DNA of 64,000 bases, taken from positions 19,733 through 83,732 of the forward strand of contig NZ_MUKA01000111.1 in NCBI RefSeq assembly GCF_002150735.1, read 5' to 3'. Below are positions 8,251 to 16,888 of this stretch, piece by piece (position 1 is the stretch's first letter; each line of letters opens with the position of its first letter). The notes under the pieces were generated by a model that had not been told where the DNA came from, did not search any database, and saw only the letters and a program-made list of their open reading frames with translations. The translations under genes were made by a program, and so were the position numbers. The DNA is from Streptomyces africanus (GTDB taxonomy: Bacteria > Actinomycetota > Actinomycetes > Streptomycetales > Streptomycetaceae).

Positions 8251-8919
8251 TTACCTGGGCGATCGCACAGCTGTGGAAGGAGACTCGAATGCGCCCTGCC
8301 CCGAGCTGAGCCCGTCCAGCAGAAGGTCACCGAGCTCGGAGAAGGCGTCACCGGCGGTCAGGCCGGTCCTCTCCAGGAGGACCCCCGACTGGACCGCGTC
8401 GATGGTGACCGCCACGACCTGGGCGGCGAATTGGCCGTTGAGCGCGCGGAAAGCGCCGGCCTGTACGCCCTCCTCGATCAGTTCGTGGACCCGGCGCGCC
8501 GCGGCGGCGGAGTTCTTGCGGTAGATCTGCGCGGTCGGCTCGTAGCCGACCATGTCGTCGTAGAAGGCGTGGGAATGCCGGCGCATGGCCGTGCCGACGC
8601 CGGCGAGATAGACGCGGATGCGCTGCCGGGGGTCGGGCTCGGCCTGGACCGCCTGCTCGATCTCGGCTGTCGCCTCCCTGAAGAAGGCGCGGGTGATCGC
8701 CAAGACCAGCTGTTCCTTCGTGGAGGCGAGGCTGTACAGCGTCGCCTTGGAGCACCCCAGTCGCTGGGCGAGCTCATCCATGGTCACCGCGGTGAAGCCT
8801 TCGGTCAGGATGATCGCCTCGGCCTGGCGCAGCAGTTCGTCCCGCCGGTGAGTGTCGACGACCCGCCTGCGCGCCGTACGGCGTGGGCGTCGGTCGCGCG
8901 AGTCAGTTCGGGCCGTCAC
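8251..8919 (-). CDS. TetR/AcrR family regulator of the downstream-located acyl-CoA operon
   Basis: 222 residues. The HTH is at about residues 25-75 (LLRQAEAIILTEGFTAVTMD, LAQRLGCSKATLYSLASTKE). The C-terminal region (YRKNSAAAARRVHELIEEGV) resembles TetR_C domains of regulators of aromatic/acyl-CoA degradation. GTG at 8919 was chosen because GGGAG lies 9 bases upstream; a longer start at 8994 would overlap the operator. A 27-base operator at 8997-9023 recurs before the CocE operon at 14037-14063, so this protein very probably represses both itself and the operon. Confidence 0.88.
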   Translation of the reverse strand: MTARTDSRDRRPRRTARRRVVDTHRRDELLRQAEAIILTEGFTAVTMDELAQRLGCSKATLYSLASTKEQLVLAITRAFFREATAEIEQAVQAEPDPRQRIRVYLAGVGTAMRRHSHAFYDDMVGYEPTAQIYRKNSAAAARRVHELIEEGVQAGAFRALNGQFAAQVVAVTIDAVQSGVLLERTGLTAGDAFSELGDLLLDGLSSGQGAFESPSTAVRSPR

Positions 8920-8996
8920 CGCAGCAGTCTCCCATGAGCGTCTCCGCCTGAAGCGGCGGGTGGCCGTCCGGACCGGAAGGCCGACCCCTGGCAAAT

Positions 8997-9023
8997 GGGT
9001 ACTAGCGTACCGCCTAACGTACC
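8997..9023. promoter_or_regulatory. TetR operator copy B (autoregulatory)
   Basis: 27 bases containing the core GGTACTAGCGTACC and a second GGTAC-type half-site (AACGTACC). It is the inverted version of 14037-14063, with 4 mismatches in 27. It lies 78 bases before the tetR start codon. Confidence 0.75.
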
Positions 9024-9069
9024 GGCGCGGAGTGTCCCCTTGAGTGACGTTCAGTCGCCCGGTTCGCGG

Positions 9070-9828
9070 TTATCGGATGGAGGATCCGATGGAGATCCCG
9101 CCGTCCACGTCCAGGACGATGCCGGTGATGTAGCCGGCGGCTTCGCTGGCGAGGAAGGCTGCGGCTTCGGCGATGTCCTCGGGCCTGCCGGTGTGGCGCA
9201 TGGGGATCTTGTCCGTGAGTTTGTCGCGTGCCGGGCCGTTCATGGAGGCGAGCATGGGTGTGTCGATGAGGCCGGGGGCGATGGCGTTGGCGGTGATGCC
9301 GTGGCGGGCGCCCTCGAGTGCGAGGGTGCGGGTCATGCCGACGATGCCGGCCTTGGCGGCCACGTAGTTGGTCTGGCCGAAGTTCCCGCGCCATGACATC
9401 GAGGAGAAGCTGATGATGCGTCCGTAGCCCTGGCGTTTCATGGGGCCGAACGCGGCGCGGGCGCAGTGGAAGCCGCCGGTGAGGCTGACGTCGATGACCG
9501 CGTGCCAGTCGTCGTCGGTGATGTCCTCGACGCGGTTGTCGCGGATGATGCCGGCGTTGTTGACCAGCACGTCGAGGCGGCCGAGAGCGGCGGTGACACC
9601 GGTGATCCAGTCGTTGACCTGCGCGGAGTCGGTCACGTCCACCACGTCGGTACGGAGTTTCGCCTCATGGGCATGGGCGATCGTCTCGACGGCGTCGGTG
9701 AGGGTTGGGGCGTTGACGTCGGCCAATGCAACGGTGGCGCCCTCCGCGGCGAACCGGGTCGCCATGGCGAGGCCGAGGCCTTGTGCGGCGCCGGTGATGG
9801 CGACGACGCGTCCGTGGTAGCGGTTCAC
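9070..9828 (-). CDS. SDR, FabG-like 3-oxoacyl/3-hydroxyacyl dehydrogenase
   Basis: 252 residues. The cofactor loop is ITGAAQGLGLAMA, followed by NNAGIIRDN, the catalytic serine in SFSSMSWRGN, and YVAAKAGIVG. This is the 3-ketoacyl-(ACP/CoA) reductase branch. GTG at 9828 overlaps the stop of the enoyl-CoA hydratase gene (GTGA), so it is the last gene of the four-gene operon. In that context it most likely oxidises the 3-hydroxyacyl-CoA made by the hydratase, as in beta-oxidation. Confidence 0.87.
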   Translation of the reverse strand: MNRYHGRVVAITGAAQGLGLAMATRFAAEGATVALADVNAPTLTDAVETIAHAHEAKLRTDVVDVTDSAQVNDWITGVTAALGRLDVLVNNAGIIRDNRVEDITDDDWHAVIDVSLTGGFHCARAAFGPMKRQGYGRIISFSSMSWRGNFGQTNYVAAKAGIVGMTRTLALEGARHGITANAIAPGLIDTPMLASMNGPARDKLTDKIPMRHTGRPEDIAEAAAFLASEAAGYITGIVLDVDGGISIGSSIR

Positions 9829-10613
9829 TTGTTTTCTGCTTTCGTGGTCCGGGGAGCGAGGAAGGCCCGCAGGGTGTCGGCCACGGAGCTCGCCGACCAG
9901 TTGTCGGCGAAGGTGGCCAGTTCCTCGCGCAGGGCCTGCTCGGGGGCGATGCCGTCGATCCGGTGCAGGAGCGTCTTGAGCCGTTGCTGGGCGGGGCTGT
10001 GGCGGTCGGCCAGTTGGTGGCAGATGCGGGTGGCGGTGGCGTCGAGGTCGGCCTCGGGCACGATCGCGTGGATCCAGCCGGTGTGCGCGAAAGCGGTCGC
10101 GGGCAGCAGTTCGCCGGTGAGCAGGAGCCAGCGCGACAGTCCCCGTCCGACCGCACCGGGAAGCCGCACGCTTGACCCGGCGGCCGGTACCAGCCGCCGG
10201 TTGAGGTGGCCGTCGCCGATGAGCGTGGTGTCGGCGGCGACGACGACATCGCAGACCAGTGCGAGTTCGAGGCCGCCGGCGACGGCGTGACCGTGCAGGA
10301 CGGCGACCCATGGTTTCGGGCTGGCCGCGATGCGGCTGAAGCAGGCCGACACGTCGGTCAGGAAGTCGACCGGGTTGTCGCCCCGCTCGTGCAGCTCCAG
10401 GAACTGGTGGAAGTCCCCGCCGGCACAGAAGCTCGGCCCCTCGCCTGCCACGGCGACGACCGCTGTGCCGGGGTCGGCCTCGGCGCTGGTGATCTGCTTG
10501 CCCAGGGCCTCGATGAGGGTGACGTCGAGGGCGTTGCGCCGCTCCGGGCGGTTGAGCAGCAGCCACCGGACGGTGCCGCGTTGCTCGACGAGGAGAGGTT
10601 GGGTGTCGGTCAA
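9825..10613 (-). CDS. Enoyl-CoA hydratase/isomerase family protein
   Basis: 262 residues of the crotonase fold. NRPERRNALD is the CoA-binding start, AGEGPSFCAGGDFHQF the first oxyanion-hole segment and HGHAVAGGLELALVCDVVVA the second. The usual second catalytic Glu region reads LPGAVGRGLSRWLLLTGELL. The start is TTG at 10613, forming TTGA with the stop of the acyl-CoA synthetase gene; no ATG or GTG fits the spacing. It hydrates an enoyl-CoA produced downstream of the synthetase in the same operon. Confidence 0.87.
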   Translation of the reverse strand: MTDTQPLLVEQRGTVRWLLLNRPERRNALDVTLIEALGKQITSAEADPGTAVVAVAGEGPSFCAGGDFHQFLELHERGDNPVDFLTDVSACFSRIAASPKPWVAVLHGHAVAGGLELALVCDVVVAADTTLIGDGHLNRRLVPAAGSSVRLPGAVGRGLSRWLLLTGELLPATAFAHTGWIHAIVPEADLDATATRICHQLADRHSPAQQRLKTLLHRIDGIAPEQALREELATFADNWSASSVADTLRAFLAPRTTKAENK

Positions 10614-12253
10614 CGTGGCTCCGGGGTGGCGAGTTCGGTGCGTCGGCGGCTGCGCAGCAGGTAGCGCTGGGTCTTGCCGCTGGGTGTCTTGGGCAGGGCG
10701 TCGATGAAGTGGATCGTGCGCGGGTATGCGTGGGCGGCGTAGCGGGTCTTGACCAGCAGCTGGAGTTCGGCGGCCAGTTCCGGCGAGGCGTCGTGACCGT
10801 CGCGGAGGACGACGTACGCCTCGATGACCTCGCCGCGGACGTCGTCGGGTGCGCCGATGACGCTGCATTCGGCGACTGCGGGGTGCTGGGCGAGGACGCT
10901 CTCGATCTCGAACGGCCCGATCCGGTAGCCGGCCATGATGATGACGTCGTCGTCGCGGGAGGAGAAGAAGAAGTCGCCCTCGGCGTCGACCCTCCCTGTG
11001 TCGCCCGTGAGGTACCAGCGGCCGTCGGCGGTGAACTTGGCGTCGCTCTGCCCTGGGATCTGGTAGCCGCTGAAGGTCATCAGCGGGCTGGCGGCGACGT
11101 CGATCGCGACCCGGCCGAGCACGCCTGGTCCGGCGGGTTCGTCCTTCTCGTCGGCCAGGACGGTGAGGCTCCAGCCGGGCAGCGGCCGGCCCATCGATCC
11201 GGCCTTGAGGGGGCGGGCGAGTTCGGGATGGTGGTGGTTGGCCAACGGCATCCCGACCTCGGTCTGCCCGAAGTGGTCGTGCACGGTCAGGCCGAGCGCG
11301 GAGCCGGCCCACTCGTTGACCTCGGGAGTCAGTGGCTCCCCCGCGCTGGACGCCCGTTCCAGGTGCAGCCCCCGCGGCACCGGCACCGACGAGGAGCGCA
11401 GTCCCCGGTACACGGTCGGGGCGGCGGTGAAGTCGGTGACCTCGTGGTCGACGAGGGTGCGCCAGGTCGTCTCGGCGGAGAACCCGCCGGACAGCAGCAG
11501 GCTGGGGATGCCGGCGGCCATCGGAGCGACGATGGCGGCGTACAGCCCGTAGGCCCAGCCGGGGTCGGCGGCGCACCAGTACCTGCTGTCCTGGGTGACG
11601 CCGAGGCCGTACTCCAGGTAGACCTGCCATCCCGCGATGTAGGAGACGGGGTGGACGACCCCCTTGGGCTTGCCGGTGGTGCCGGAGGTGAACATGTGCA
11701 CCAGCGGTCCGTCCCCGCTCGTGGGGATGGCGGGCACCGGCTCCGGCGACGCGGCCGCGACGAGGTCAGCCAGCAAGGTGTCACCGCGGGAGGCGGTGGT
11801 TCCGGTGACGACGACGCGGCGCTGCGGATCGTCCGGCATGTCGGGGCCCGGGTCGAGTTTTTGGCGCTGGTCCGGGTCGACGACCACGACGTGCGCACCG
11901 GAGCCTTCCAGGCGCAGGGCGATGGCCTGGGGCGCGAACGCGGTGAACAGCGGGACGTAGACCGCACCGAGCCGCCAGATCGCGAGGATGACGGTGACCA
12001 GGTCGGTGCTCTTGCCCATCAGGGTCGCCACCCTGTCGCCCGGACCGATTCCGAGCCCCTGCAGCGCCCGCGCACAGCGGTGCGAGTTCGCGGCGAGATC
12101 GCCGAAGGTCAGTGTGGAAGCCTTGCCGTCACTGTCGACCACGGTGAACGCGACGCGGTCGGCGGGGTGCCGGTCGCACAGCAGCCAGGCCGTGTTGAGG
12201 GAAGAGGCCGCGAAGGTCGCGGTCAGTTCGGCGACCCGGTCGGTGGCGCTCAT
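10610..12253 (-). CDS. AMP-binding acyl-CoA synthetase
   Basis: 547 residues of the acyl/aryl-CoA synthetase superfamily. The phosphate loop is visible (MFTSGTTGKPKGVVHP), as are A5 (DHFGQTEVGMPLAN), the hinge motif YRIGPFEIESVL and the C-terminal catalytic lysine motif (LPKTPSGKTQRYLLR). It resembles acetyl/medium-chain acyl-CoA synthetases. It activates a carboxylate with ATP and CoA. ATG at 12253 overlaps the stop of the CocE-type hydrolase (ATGA), implying that the hydrolase releases the acid that this enzyme activates. Confidence 0.88.
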   Translation of the reverse strand: MSATDRVAELTATFAASSLNTAWLLCDRHPADRVAFTVVDSDGKASTLTFGDLAANSHRCARALQGLGIGPGDRVATLMGKSTDLVTVILAIWRLGAVYVPLFTAFAPQAIALRLEGSGAHVVVVDPDQRQKLDPGPDMPDDPQRRVVVTGTTASRGDTLLADLVAAASPEPVPAIPTSGDGPLVHMFTSGTTGKPKGVVHPVSYIAGWQVYLEYGLGVTQDSRYWCAADPGWAYGLYAAIVAPMAAGIPSLLLSGGFSAETTWRTLVDHEVTDFTAAPTVYRGLRSSSVPVPRGLHLERASSAGEPLTPEVNEWAGSALGLTVHDHFGQTEVGMPLANHHHPELARPLKAGSMGRPLPGWSLTVLADEKDEPAGPGVLGRVAIDVAASPLMTFSGYQIPGQSDAKFTADGRWYLTGDTGRVDAEGDFFFSSRDDDVIIMAGYRIGPFEIESVLAQHPAVAECSVIGAPDDVRGEVIEAYVVLRDGHDASPELAAELQLLVKTRYAAHAYPRTIHFIDALPKTPSGKTQRYLLRSRRRTELATPEPR

Positions 12254-13995
12254 CGCTGGTCCTTCCGGTCGATGACCGGCAGGACCAGACGGCTGGGGTG
12301 GTTCGGGCCGTGATGGATGTGGTTGACCGCGGGGATCATCTGCTCCTCGCTCTCGCGGGCGATGACGCCGCCGGTGTTGGTGTTGCGGTCGTAGCGCGGG
12401 AAGTTGCTGCTGGAGACGTCCACGCGGATGCGGTGACCGGGAAGGAACACATTGGAGGTGGCGGTCATGTCGACGGTGATTTCGTAGACGGTGCCGGGCT
12501 CCATCAGTTCTTCGGTGGCGAGGCCGCCCCGGTAGCGGGCGCGCAGGATCCCGTCACACAGGTTGATCGCTTTGCCGTCGGGGAAGACGTCGACGAGCTT
12601 GGCGGTGAAGTCGGTGTCCACCGCCGAGGAGGACACGAACAGGGTCAGTCTGACGGGACCCGTGACCTCGACGGGCTCCTCCAGCACAGGGCCCGTGAAA
12701 CACAGGACGTCCTCGCGGCCCGCGACGGTCCGCTGGTCGACCGGGCCGCAGAAACCGGGTGTCACCGGCATGGACGCCCCGCCGGCCGTGGGAACCGGGC
12801 GGCGCGGGTCGTAGAGGTAGGTGTCGTGCCCGGTGCCGGTGGGCGGCTCGGTCGTCAACAGGCCGTCGCCGGCCGCTGTGTTGGCGTGGCCGGCGCTGGT
12901 CAGGTGGTAGTCGGTCCACCGCGTGTCGGGCAGCGGCCACTCCTGCTCGTCGCGCCACTGGTCGATGCCCATGACGAAGATCTTCACGGGCGCCACGTCG
13001 TCGAGAGCGGTGGTGTCGCCGCGGAGCCAGCGGTCGAAGAACTTCACGTGCAGGCCGGTCAGGCCCATCGTCTGGGCGCTGGCCAGCGGGCCGAAGGAGC
13101 GGTCGGGATAGACGCCACTCGCGGACATGTGGTCCCACGGACCGATGACCAGCCGTTGCCCCTCGCGCGCCTGCACACTGCCCGCCTGCCGGCGGGCGGT
13201 GGTGTAGGTGCGGACGGTCTGGCCGATGTACAGGTCGTACCAGCCGCCGATGTTGAGCGCCGGGGCGGTGACGTTCTTGAGCTCGGGTGTGAGCTCCATG
13301 GCGTCCCAGTACCCATCGTGGGAGGGGTGGGCCATCCAGTCGTCCCACCACTTGCCGTAGGCCGCCAGGACCGGAACCTCGGCCGTCGGCAGCACATCGT
13401 TGAGAGGCTCGGGAAACAGCGCCGCCTCACCGAGCTGCTGCAGTTGGGACACGGTGTCCTCACCGGCCGCCAGGGAACGCTGCGCGTCGGCCGCGTACAT
13501 CATGGCGTTCCACACCGTGACCAGGCTCAGTGACAGCGCTCCGCCCGCGGAGTACCAGGGCGCCTCGTAGTTGTCGATGGAGGTGAAGGTCGGCGCGATC
13601 GCCTTGAGGGCGGGGGCGCCGGTTACGGCTGTTTCCCACTGGACCATCCCGAGGTAGGACGGCCCGTACATGCCCACCGTGCCGTCCGACCACGGCTGGC
13701 CGGCGATCCAGGCGACGGTGTCCTCGCCGTCGGCCCGGTCGGCCATATGGGGAACGAACTCGCCTTCCGAGCGGTGGGTGCCCCGGCAGTCCTGCACCAC
13801 CACCGCGTAGCCGGCCTCCACCAGAGTCAGGAGGTCGGGGATGGCTGACTGGCCGAAGCCCATCACGTCCTTGCCGTACGGCAAGCGCACGAGCAGCGTC
13901 GGGGCCTCCCCCTCGGCCGGATGCCACACGTTGGCGGCGAGGGCTACGCCGTCACGCATCGGAACCTGGACATCTATGTCATATAGGTGCTGCAT
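12250..13995 (-). CDS. CocE/NonD family hydrolase (X-Pro dipeptidyl-peptidase-like fold)
   Basis: 581 residues, the normal size of cocaine-esterase-type alpha/beta hydrolases. The N-terminal VPMRDGVALAANVWHP and LVRLPYGKD are typical, and the nucleophile serine sits in MYGPSYLGMVQW at about residue 118. A histidine near RLVIGPWDHM and the C-terminal jelly-roll domain (LTLFVSSSAVDTDFTAKLVD) complete the family layout. Relatives hydrolyse esters or amides of bulky acids. It is the first gene of the operon, 41 bases after a two-palindrome operator, and couples to an acyl-CoA synthetase by a 4-base overlap. Confidence 0.88.
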   Translation of the reverse strand: MQHLYDIDVQVPMRDGVALAANVWHPAEGEAPTLLVRLPYGKDVMGFGQSAIPDLLTLVEAGYAVVVQDCRGTHRSEGEFVPHMADRADGEDTVAWIAGQPWSDGTVGMYGPSYLGMVQWETAVTGAPALKAIAPTFTSIDNYEAPWYSAGGALSLSLVTVWNAMMYAADAQRSLAAGEDTVSQLQQLGEAALFPEPLNDVLPTAEVPVLAAYGKWWDDWMAHPSHDGYWDAMELTPELKNVTAPALNIGGWYDLYIGQTVRTYTTARRQAGSVQAREGQRLVIGPWDHMSASGVYPDRSFGPLASAQTMGLTGLHVKFFDRWLRGDTTALDDVAPVKIFVMGIDQWRDEQEWPLPDTRWTDYHLTSAGHANTAAGDGLLTTEPPTGTGHDTYLYDPRRPVPTAGGASMPVTPGFCGPVDQRTVAGREDVLCFTGPVLEEPVEVTGPVRLTLFVSSSAVDTDFTAKLVDVFPDGKAINLCDGILRARYRGGLATEELMEPGTVYEITVDMTATSNVFLPGHRIRVDVSSSNFPRYDRNTNTGGVIARESEEQMIPAVNHIHHGPNHPSRLVLPVIDRKDQR

Positions 13996-14036
13996 CGGTG
14001 CTCCTCGTTGAGCTGACGGCGTCGCCCCCGGATGTG

Positions 14037-14063
14037 GGTACGTTAAGAGGTACGTTCGTACCC
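14037..14063. promoter_or_regulatory. TetR operator copy A before the CocE operon
   Basis: It contains GGTACGTTAAG followed by the near-palindrome GGTACGTTCGTACC. It aligns inverted with 8997-9023 (23 of 27 identical). It lies 41 bases before the CocE start, where bound repressor would block the operon promoter. Confidence 0.75.
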
Positions 14064-14091
14064 TGTCAATTACCGAAGCAGGGTGGCACGG

Positions 14092-15435
14092 CTACTTGCC
14101 GGCGCCGACCTTGGTGTCCAACTCGGTCTGCGGCGGCGTGGTTGTGGTGGTGCGGGAGTGCAGGACCTTGCGGGCCTGTTCGGTGTCGAAGTCGTTCTCC
14201 CACTTGCCGATCACGATGGTGGCGACGGCGTTGCCGAGGACGTTGATGAAGACGCGGCCCTCGTTGAGGATGCGGTCGATGCCGACGATCAGGGAGAGGG
14301 CGGCGAGCGGGATGTGGCCGAGCGCGGTGACGGTGCTGGCGAGGACGATGAACGCGCCGCCCGCGATCCCGGCGGTGCCCTTGCTGGTGAGCATCATGAC
14401 GCCGACCATGATCAGCTGCTGCTGCCAGGACAGGTCGATGCCCATGGCCTGGGCCAGGAAGAGGGAGGCCATCGTGAGGTAGACCGCGGAGCCGTCCAGG
14501 TTGAAGGAGAACCCGGAGGGGATGACGATGCCGACCACGGGCCGGCCGATGCCGAGGATCTCCAGTTTGCGTACCAGCTGGGGCAGGACGGCCTCGCTGG
14601 AACAGGTGCTGAGGGCGACGAGCAGTTCGGCCTTGAGGAAGCGGATGAGGCCGAACAGGCTCAGGTGGCAGGCCCGCATGATGGCGCCGAGGACGACCAG
14701 GACGTAGACGACGCAGGTCGCGGTGAACAGGATGATGAGGTAGCCGAGCTGTTTGAGGCTCTCGGCGCCGTAGGTGGCGACCACGGTGGCCAGGGCGCCG
14801 AAGGTGCCCAGGGGCGCGAGCCGCATCACCCAGCCCACGATGCGGAAGACGACGTCCGACAGTGCCTTGATGCCGCGGGTCAGCGGTGCCCCTTCTTCGC
14901 CGGCCATGTTCAGGGCCACACCGAAGACGATCGAGACCATCAGCGCCGACAGGATCGCATCCCCGGTGATCGCGCCCAGCAGGGAGGCGGGGATGAGGGA
15001 GGAGACGAAGCCGGTGAAGGTGGCGTGCTCTGCGGCGGTCTCGGGCACGTCGTCGGCGTTCAGCGACGAGGGGTCGACGTGCAGGCCGGAGCCGGGCTGG
15101 AAGATGTTGGCGACGACCAGCCCGATCAGCATGGACGCCAGGGACAGCACCAGGAAGTAGCCGATCGCCTTCACACCGATCCGGCCGGCCTTGCGCAGGT
15201 TGTCCATGGAGGCGATGCCGGTGGTGACCACGCAGAAGACGACCGGGATCACGATCATCTTGACCAGCGCGATGAACCAGTCGTTGAGCGGCTTGAGGTC
15301 CTCACCCAGCCCGGGCGCGAGGATGCCGACGGCGATGCCGAGGACGGCGGCCAGGACGACCTGGAACCACAGCTCCCGTATGAGACGGCTCAGCCGTGAC
15401 CGCTGCGGGCGGCCGGCGGTGGTGGTGCTTGTCAT
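14092..15435 (-). CDS. dctA: C4-dicarboxylate/proton (or sodium) symporter, DctA type
   Basis: 447 residues, the usual length of the DAACS family. It is a multi-spanning inner-membrane carrier with the first helix near residue 20 (LWFQVVLAAVLGIAVGILAP). Family signatures are visible: the serine-rich STCSSEAVLP loop and the SGFSFNLDGSAVYLT substrate-binding motif. Family members import succinate, fumarate, malate and, in some cases, tartrate-like acids. It lies 178 bases downstream of a D-tartrate dehydratase-like gene on the same strand, with a GC-rich hairpin between them, so it is the likely uptake partner. Confidence 0.88.
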   Translation of the reverse strand: MTSTTTAGRPQRSRLSRLIRELWFQVVLAAVLGIAVGILAPGLGEDLKPLNDWFIALVKMIVIPVVFCVVTTGIASMDNLRKAGRIGVKAIGYFLVLSLASMLIGLVVANIFQPGSGLHVDPSSLNADDVPETAAEHATFTGFVSSLIPASLLGAITGDAILSALMVSIVFGVALNMAGEEGAPLTRGIKALSDVVFRIVGWVMRLAPLGTFGALATVVATYGAESLKQLGYLIILFTATCVVYVLVVLGAIMRACHLSLFGLIRFLKAELLVALSTCSSEAVLPQLVRKLEILGIGRPVVGIVIPSGFSFNLDGSAVYLTMASLFLAQAMGIDLSWQQQLIMVGVMMLTSKGTAGIAGGAFIVLASTVTALGHIPLAALSLIVGIDRILNEGRVFINVLGNAVATIVIGKWENDFDTEQARKVLHSRTTTTTPPQTELDTKVGAGK

Positions 15436-15573
15436 CGTTGGTGCTCCCTTGCACGACGATCGTGTGTAGCCCTGTCCCGTGGGGGTGCGGGGGACGCGAG
15501 GCTGCTCGCGCGCCCCCGATCTCGTGTGTGGCGCCCGTGTCCGGCGGCCGCTTTTCAGGCGCGCCGGGCGACG

Positions 15574-15594
15574 GCGCCCGCCCGTGGCGGGCGC
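15574..15594 (-). terminator. Strong intergenic hairpin between tarD-like gene and dctA
   Basis: A perfect 9-base stem (GCGCCCGCC / GGCGGGCGC) with a CGT loop, without a T-run. It could attenuate transcription from the dehydratase into dctA or stabilise the dehydratase mRNA. Confidence 0.5.
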
Positions 15595-15613
15595 ATCTGC
15601 GGTGGGGCGGCGG

Positions 15614-16780
15614 TCAGCTGTGCAGGGCGCGCAGCACCTTGTGGAAGGCGGCCTTGCTCTCGAAGCCGATGCCGGGGGTGTCGGTCAGGCCGACGCGGCT
15701 CTTCTCGACGACGGCGTCGTCGGCGAAGCCGCCGGTGGGCTGGAACTCGCCCGGGTAGGACTCGTTGCCACCGAGCTTGAGGGCGGCCGCGATGTGCAGG
15801 GAGAACTGGTGCCCGCCGTGCGGGATGCAGCGCCTCGATGACCAGCCGTGCTGACGGAGCATGTCCTGGATGCGCAGGTACTCCACCAGACCGTAGGAGA
15901 GCGCGGGATCGACCTGGACGGTGTCGCGGTCGGGGCGCAGGCCGCCGTAGCGGATCAGGTTGCGGGCGTCCTGGAGGGAGAAGAGGTTCTCGCCCGTGGC
16001 GATGGGGCCGGTGTAGCGCTCGGCGACGGTGGCGTTGAGGTGGTAGTCGAGCGGGTCGCCGATCTCCTCGTACCAGAACAGCCCGTAGGGCTCGATGGCC
16101 CGCCCGTACTCCAGGGCCGTCTGGAGGTCGAAGCGGCCGTTGACGTCGACGGCCAGCCGGGAGCCGTCGCCGTCCAGGACGTCGATGACGGCCTCGATAC
16201 GACGCAGGTCCTCCGCCAGGTCGGCGCCGCCGATCTTCATCTTGACGACGTCGTAGCCCAGGTCGAGGAAGCCGCGCATCTCGTCCTGGAGGTCGGTGAG
16301 GGTCTTGCCGGGGGCGTAGTAGCCGCCGGCGGCGTAGACGAAGACGGAGTCGTCGGGCTGCCCGTCGCCGTAGCGCTCGGACAGATACCGGTACAGCGGC
16401 TTGCCCTCGATCTTGGAGGCCAGGTCGAACAGGGCCATGTCCACCACACCGACCGCGACCGAGCGCTCGCCGTGCCCGCCGGGCTTCTCGTTACGCATCA
16501 TCACGTCCCACGCCTTGGCGTGGTCCAGGCCGCCCCGCTCGTCGAGCAGGCTGCCGGGCTCGGCGTCGAGGAGGCGGGGCAGGATTCGGCGGCGCAGGAT
16601 CTCTCCGGCGCTGTAGCGGCCGTTGGAGTTGAAGCCGTAGCCCACCACGGGCTTGCCATCCCGGATGACGTCGCTCTCGATCGCCACGATCGAACAGTCC
16701 ATGGAGCTGAAGTCGATCCAGGCGTTGCGGATCGAGGAGCTGATCGGAACGACGCCCTCGTAGACGTTGGTGATCTTCAC
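15614..16780 (-). CDS. tarD: Enolase-superfamily dehydratase, probable D-tartrate dehydratase
   Basis: 388 residues, matching D-tartrate dehydratase of the mandelate racemase subgroup in length. The KxK motif is K180/K182 (DVVKMKIGG). Metal ligands read as D212 (VDVNGRF), E238/E239 (WYEEI) and E264 (ATGEN), and the catalytic histidine is about H321 (CIPHGGHQ). In the characterised Bradyrhizobium enzyme the acid/base pair is a KxK lysine and a His at nearly the same positions. The enzyme would dehydrate D-tartrate to oxaloacetate. A DctA carrier follows and an FCD-GntR regulator diverges. Another acid sugar remains possible. Confidence 0.78.
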   Translation of the reverse strand: MKITNVYEGVVPISSSIRNAWIDFSSMDCSIVAIESDVIRDGKPVVGYGFNSNGRYSAGEILRRRILPRLLDAEPGSLLDERGGLDHAKAWDVMMRNEKPGGHGERSVAVGVVDMALFDLASKIEGKPLYRYLSERYGDGQPDDSVFVYAAGGYYAPGKTLTDLQDEMRGFLDLGYDVVKMKIGGADLAEDLRRIEAVIDVLDGDGSRLAVDVNGRFDLQTALEYGRAIEPYGLFWYEEIGDPLDYHLNATVAERYTGPIATGENLFSLQDARNLIRYGGLRPDRDTVQVDPALSYGLVEYLRIQDMLRQHGWSSRRCIPHGGHQFSLHIAAALKLGGNESYPGEFQPTGGFADDAVVEKSRVGLTDTPGIGFESKAAFHKVLRALHS

Positions 16781-16792
16781 TGCGGGCCTTTC

Positions 16793-16812
16793 TCATATCT
16801 TATAAGATGTGA
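16793..16812. promoter_or_regulatory. 20-base palindromic operator between tarD and gntR
   Basis: A perfect ATCTTATAAGAT core (16797-16808) is extended by TCAT and GTGA arms to a 20-base palindrome with one mismatched pair. It is AT-rich in GC-rich DNA, 13 bases upstream of the dehydratase ATG and 77 bases before the chosen GntR start. It is well suited as the operator of the divergent FCD-type GntR protein. Confidence 0.8.
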
Positions 16813-16888
16813 CGCCTGTTAGACTCGGCTGATCCGATGCGGGATGTCAAGGGGTGGGGAACCTCCGGGAAGGAACGGTCAGGGGGCC

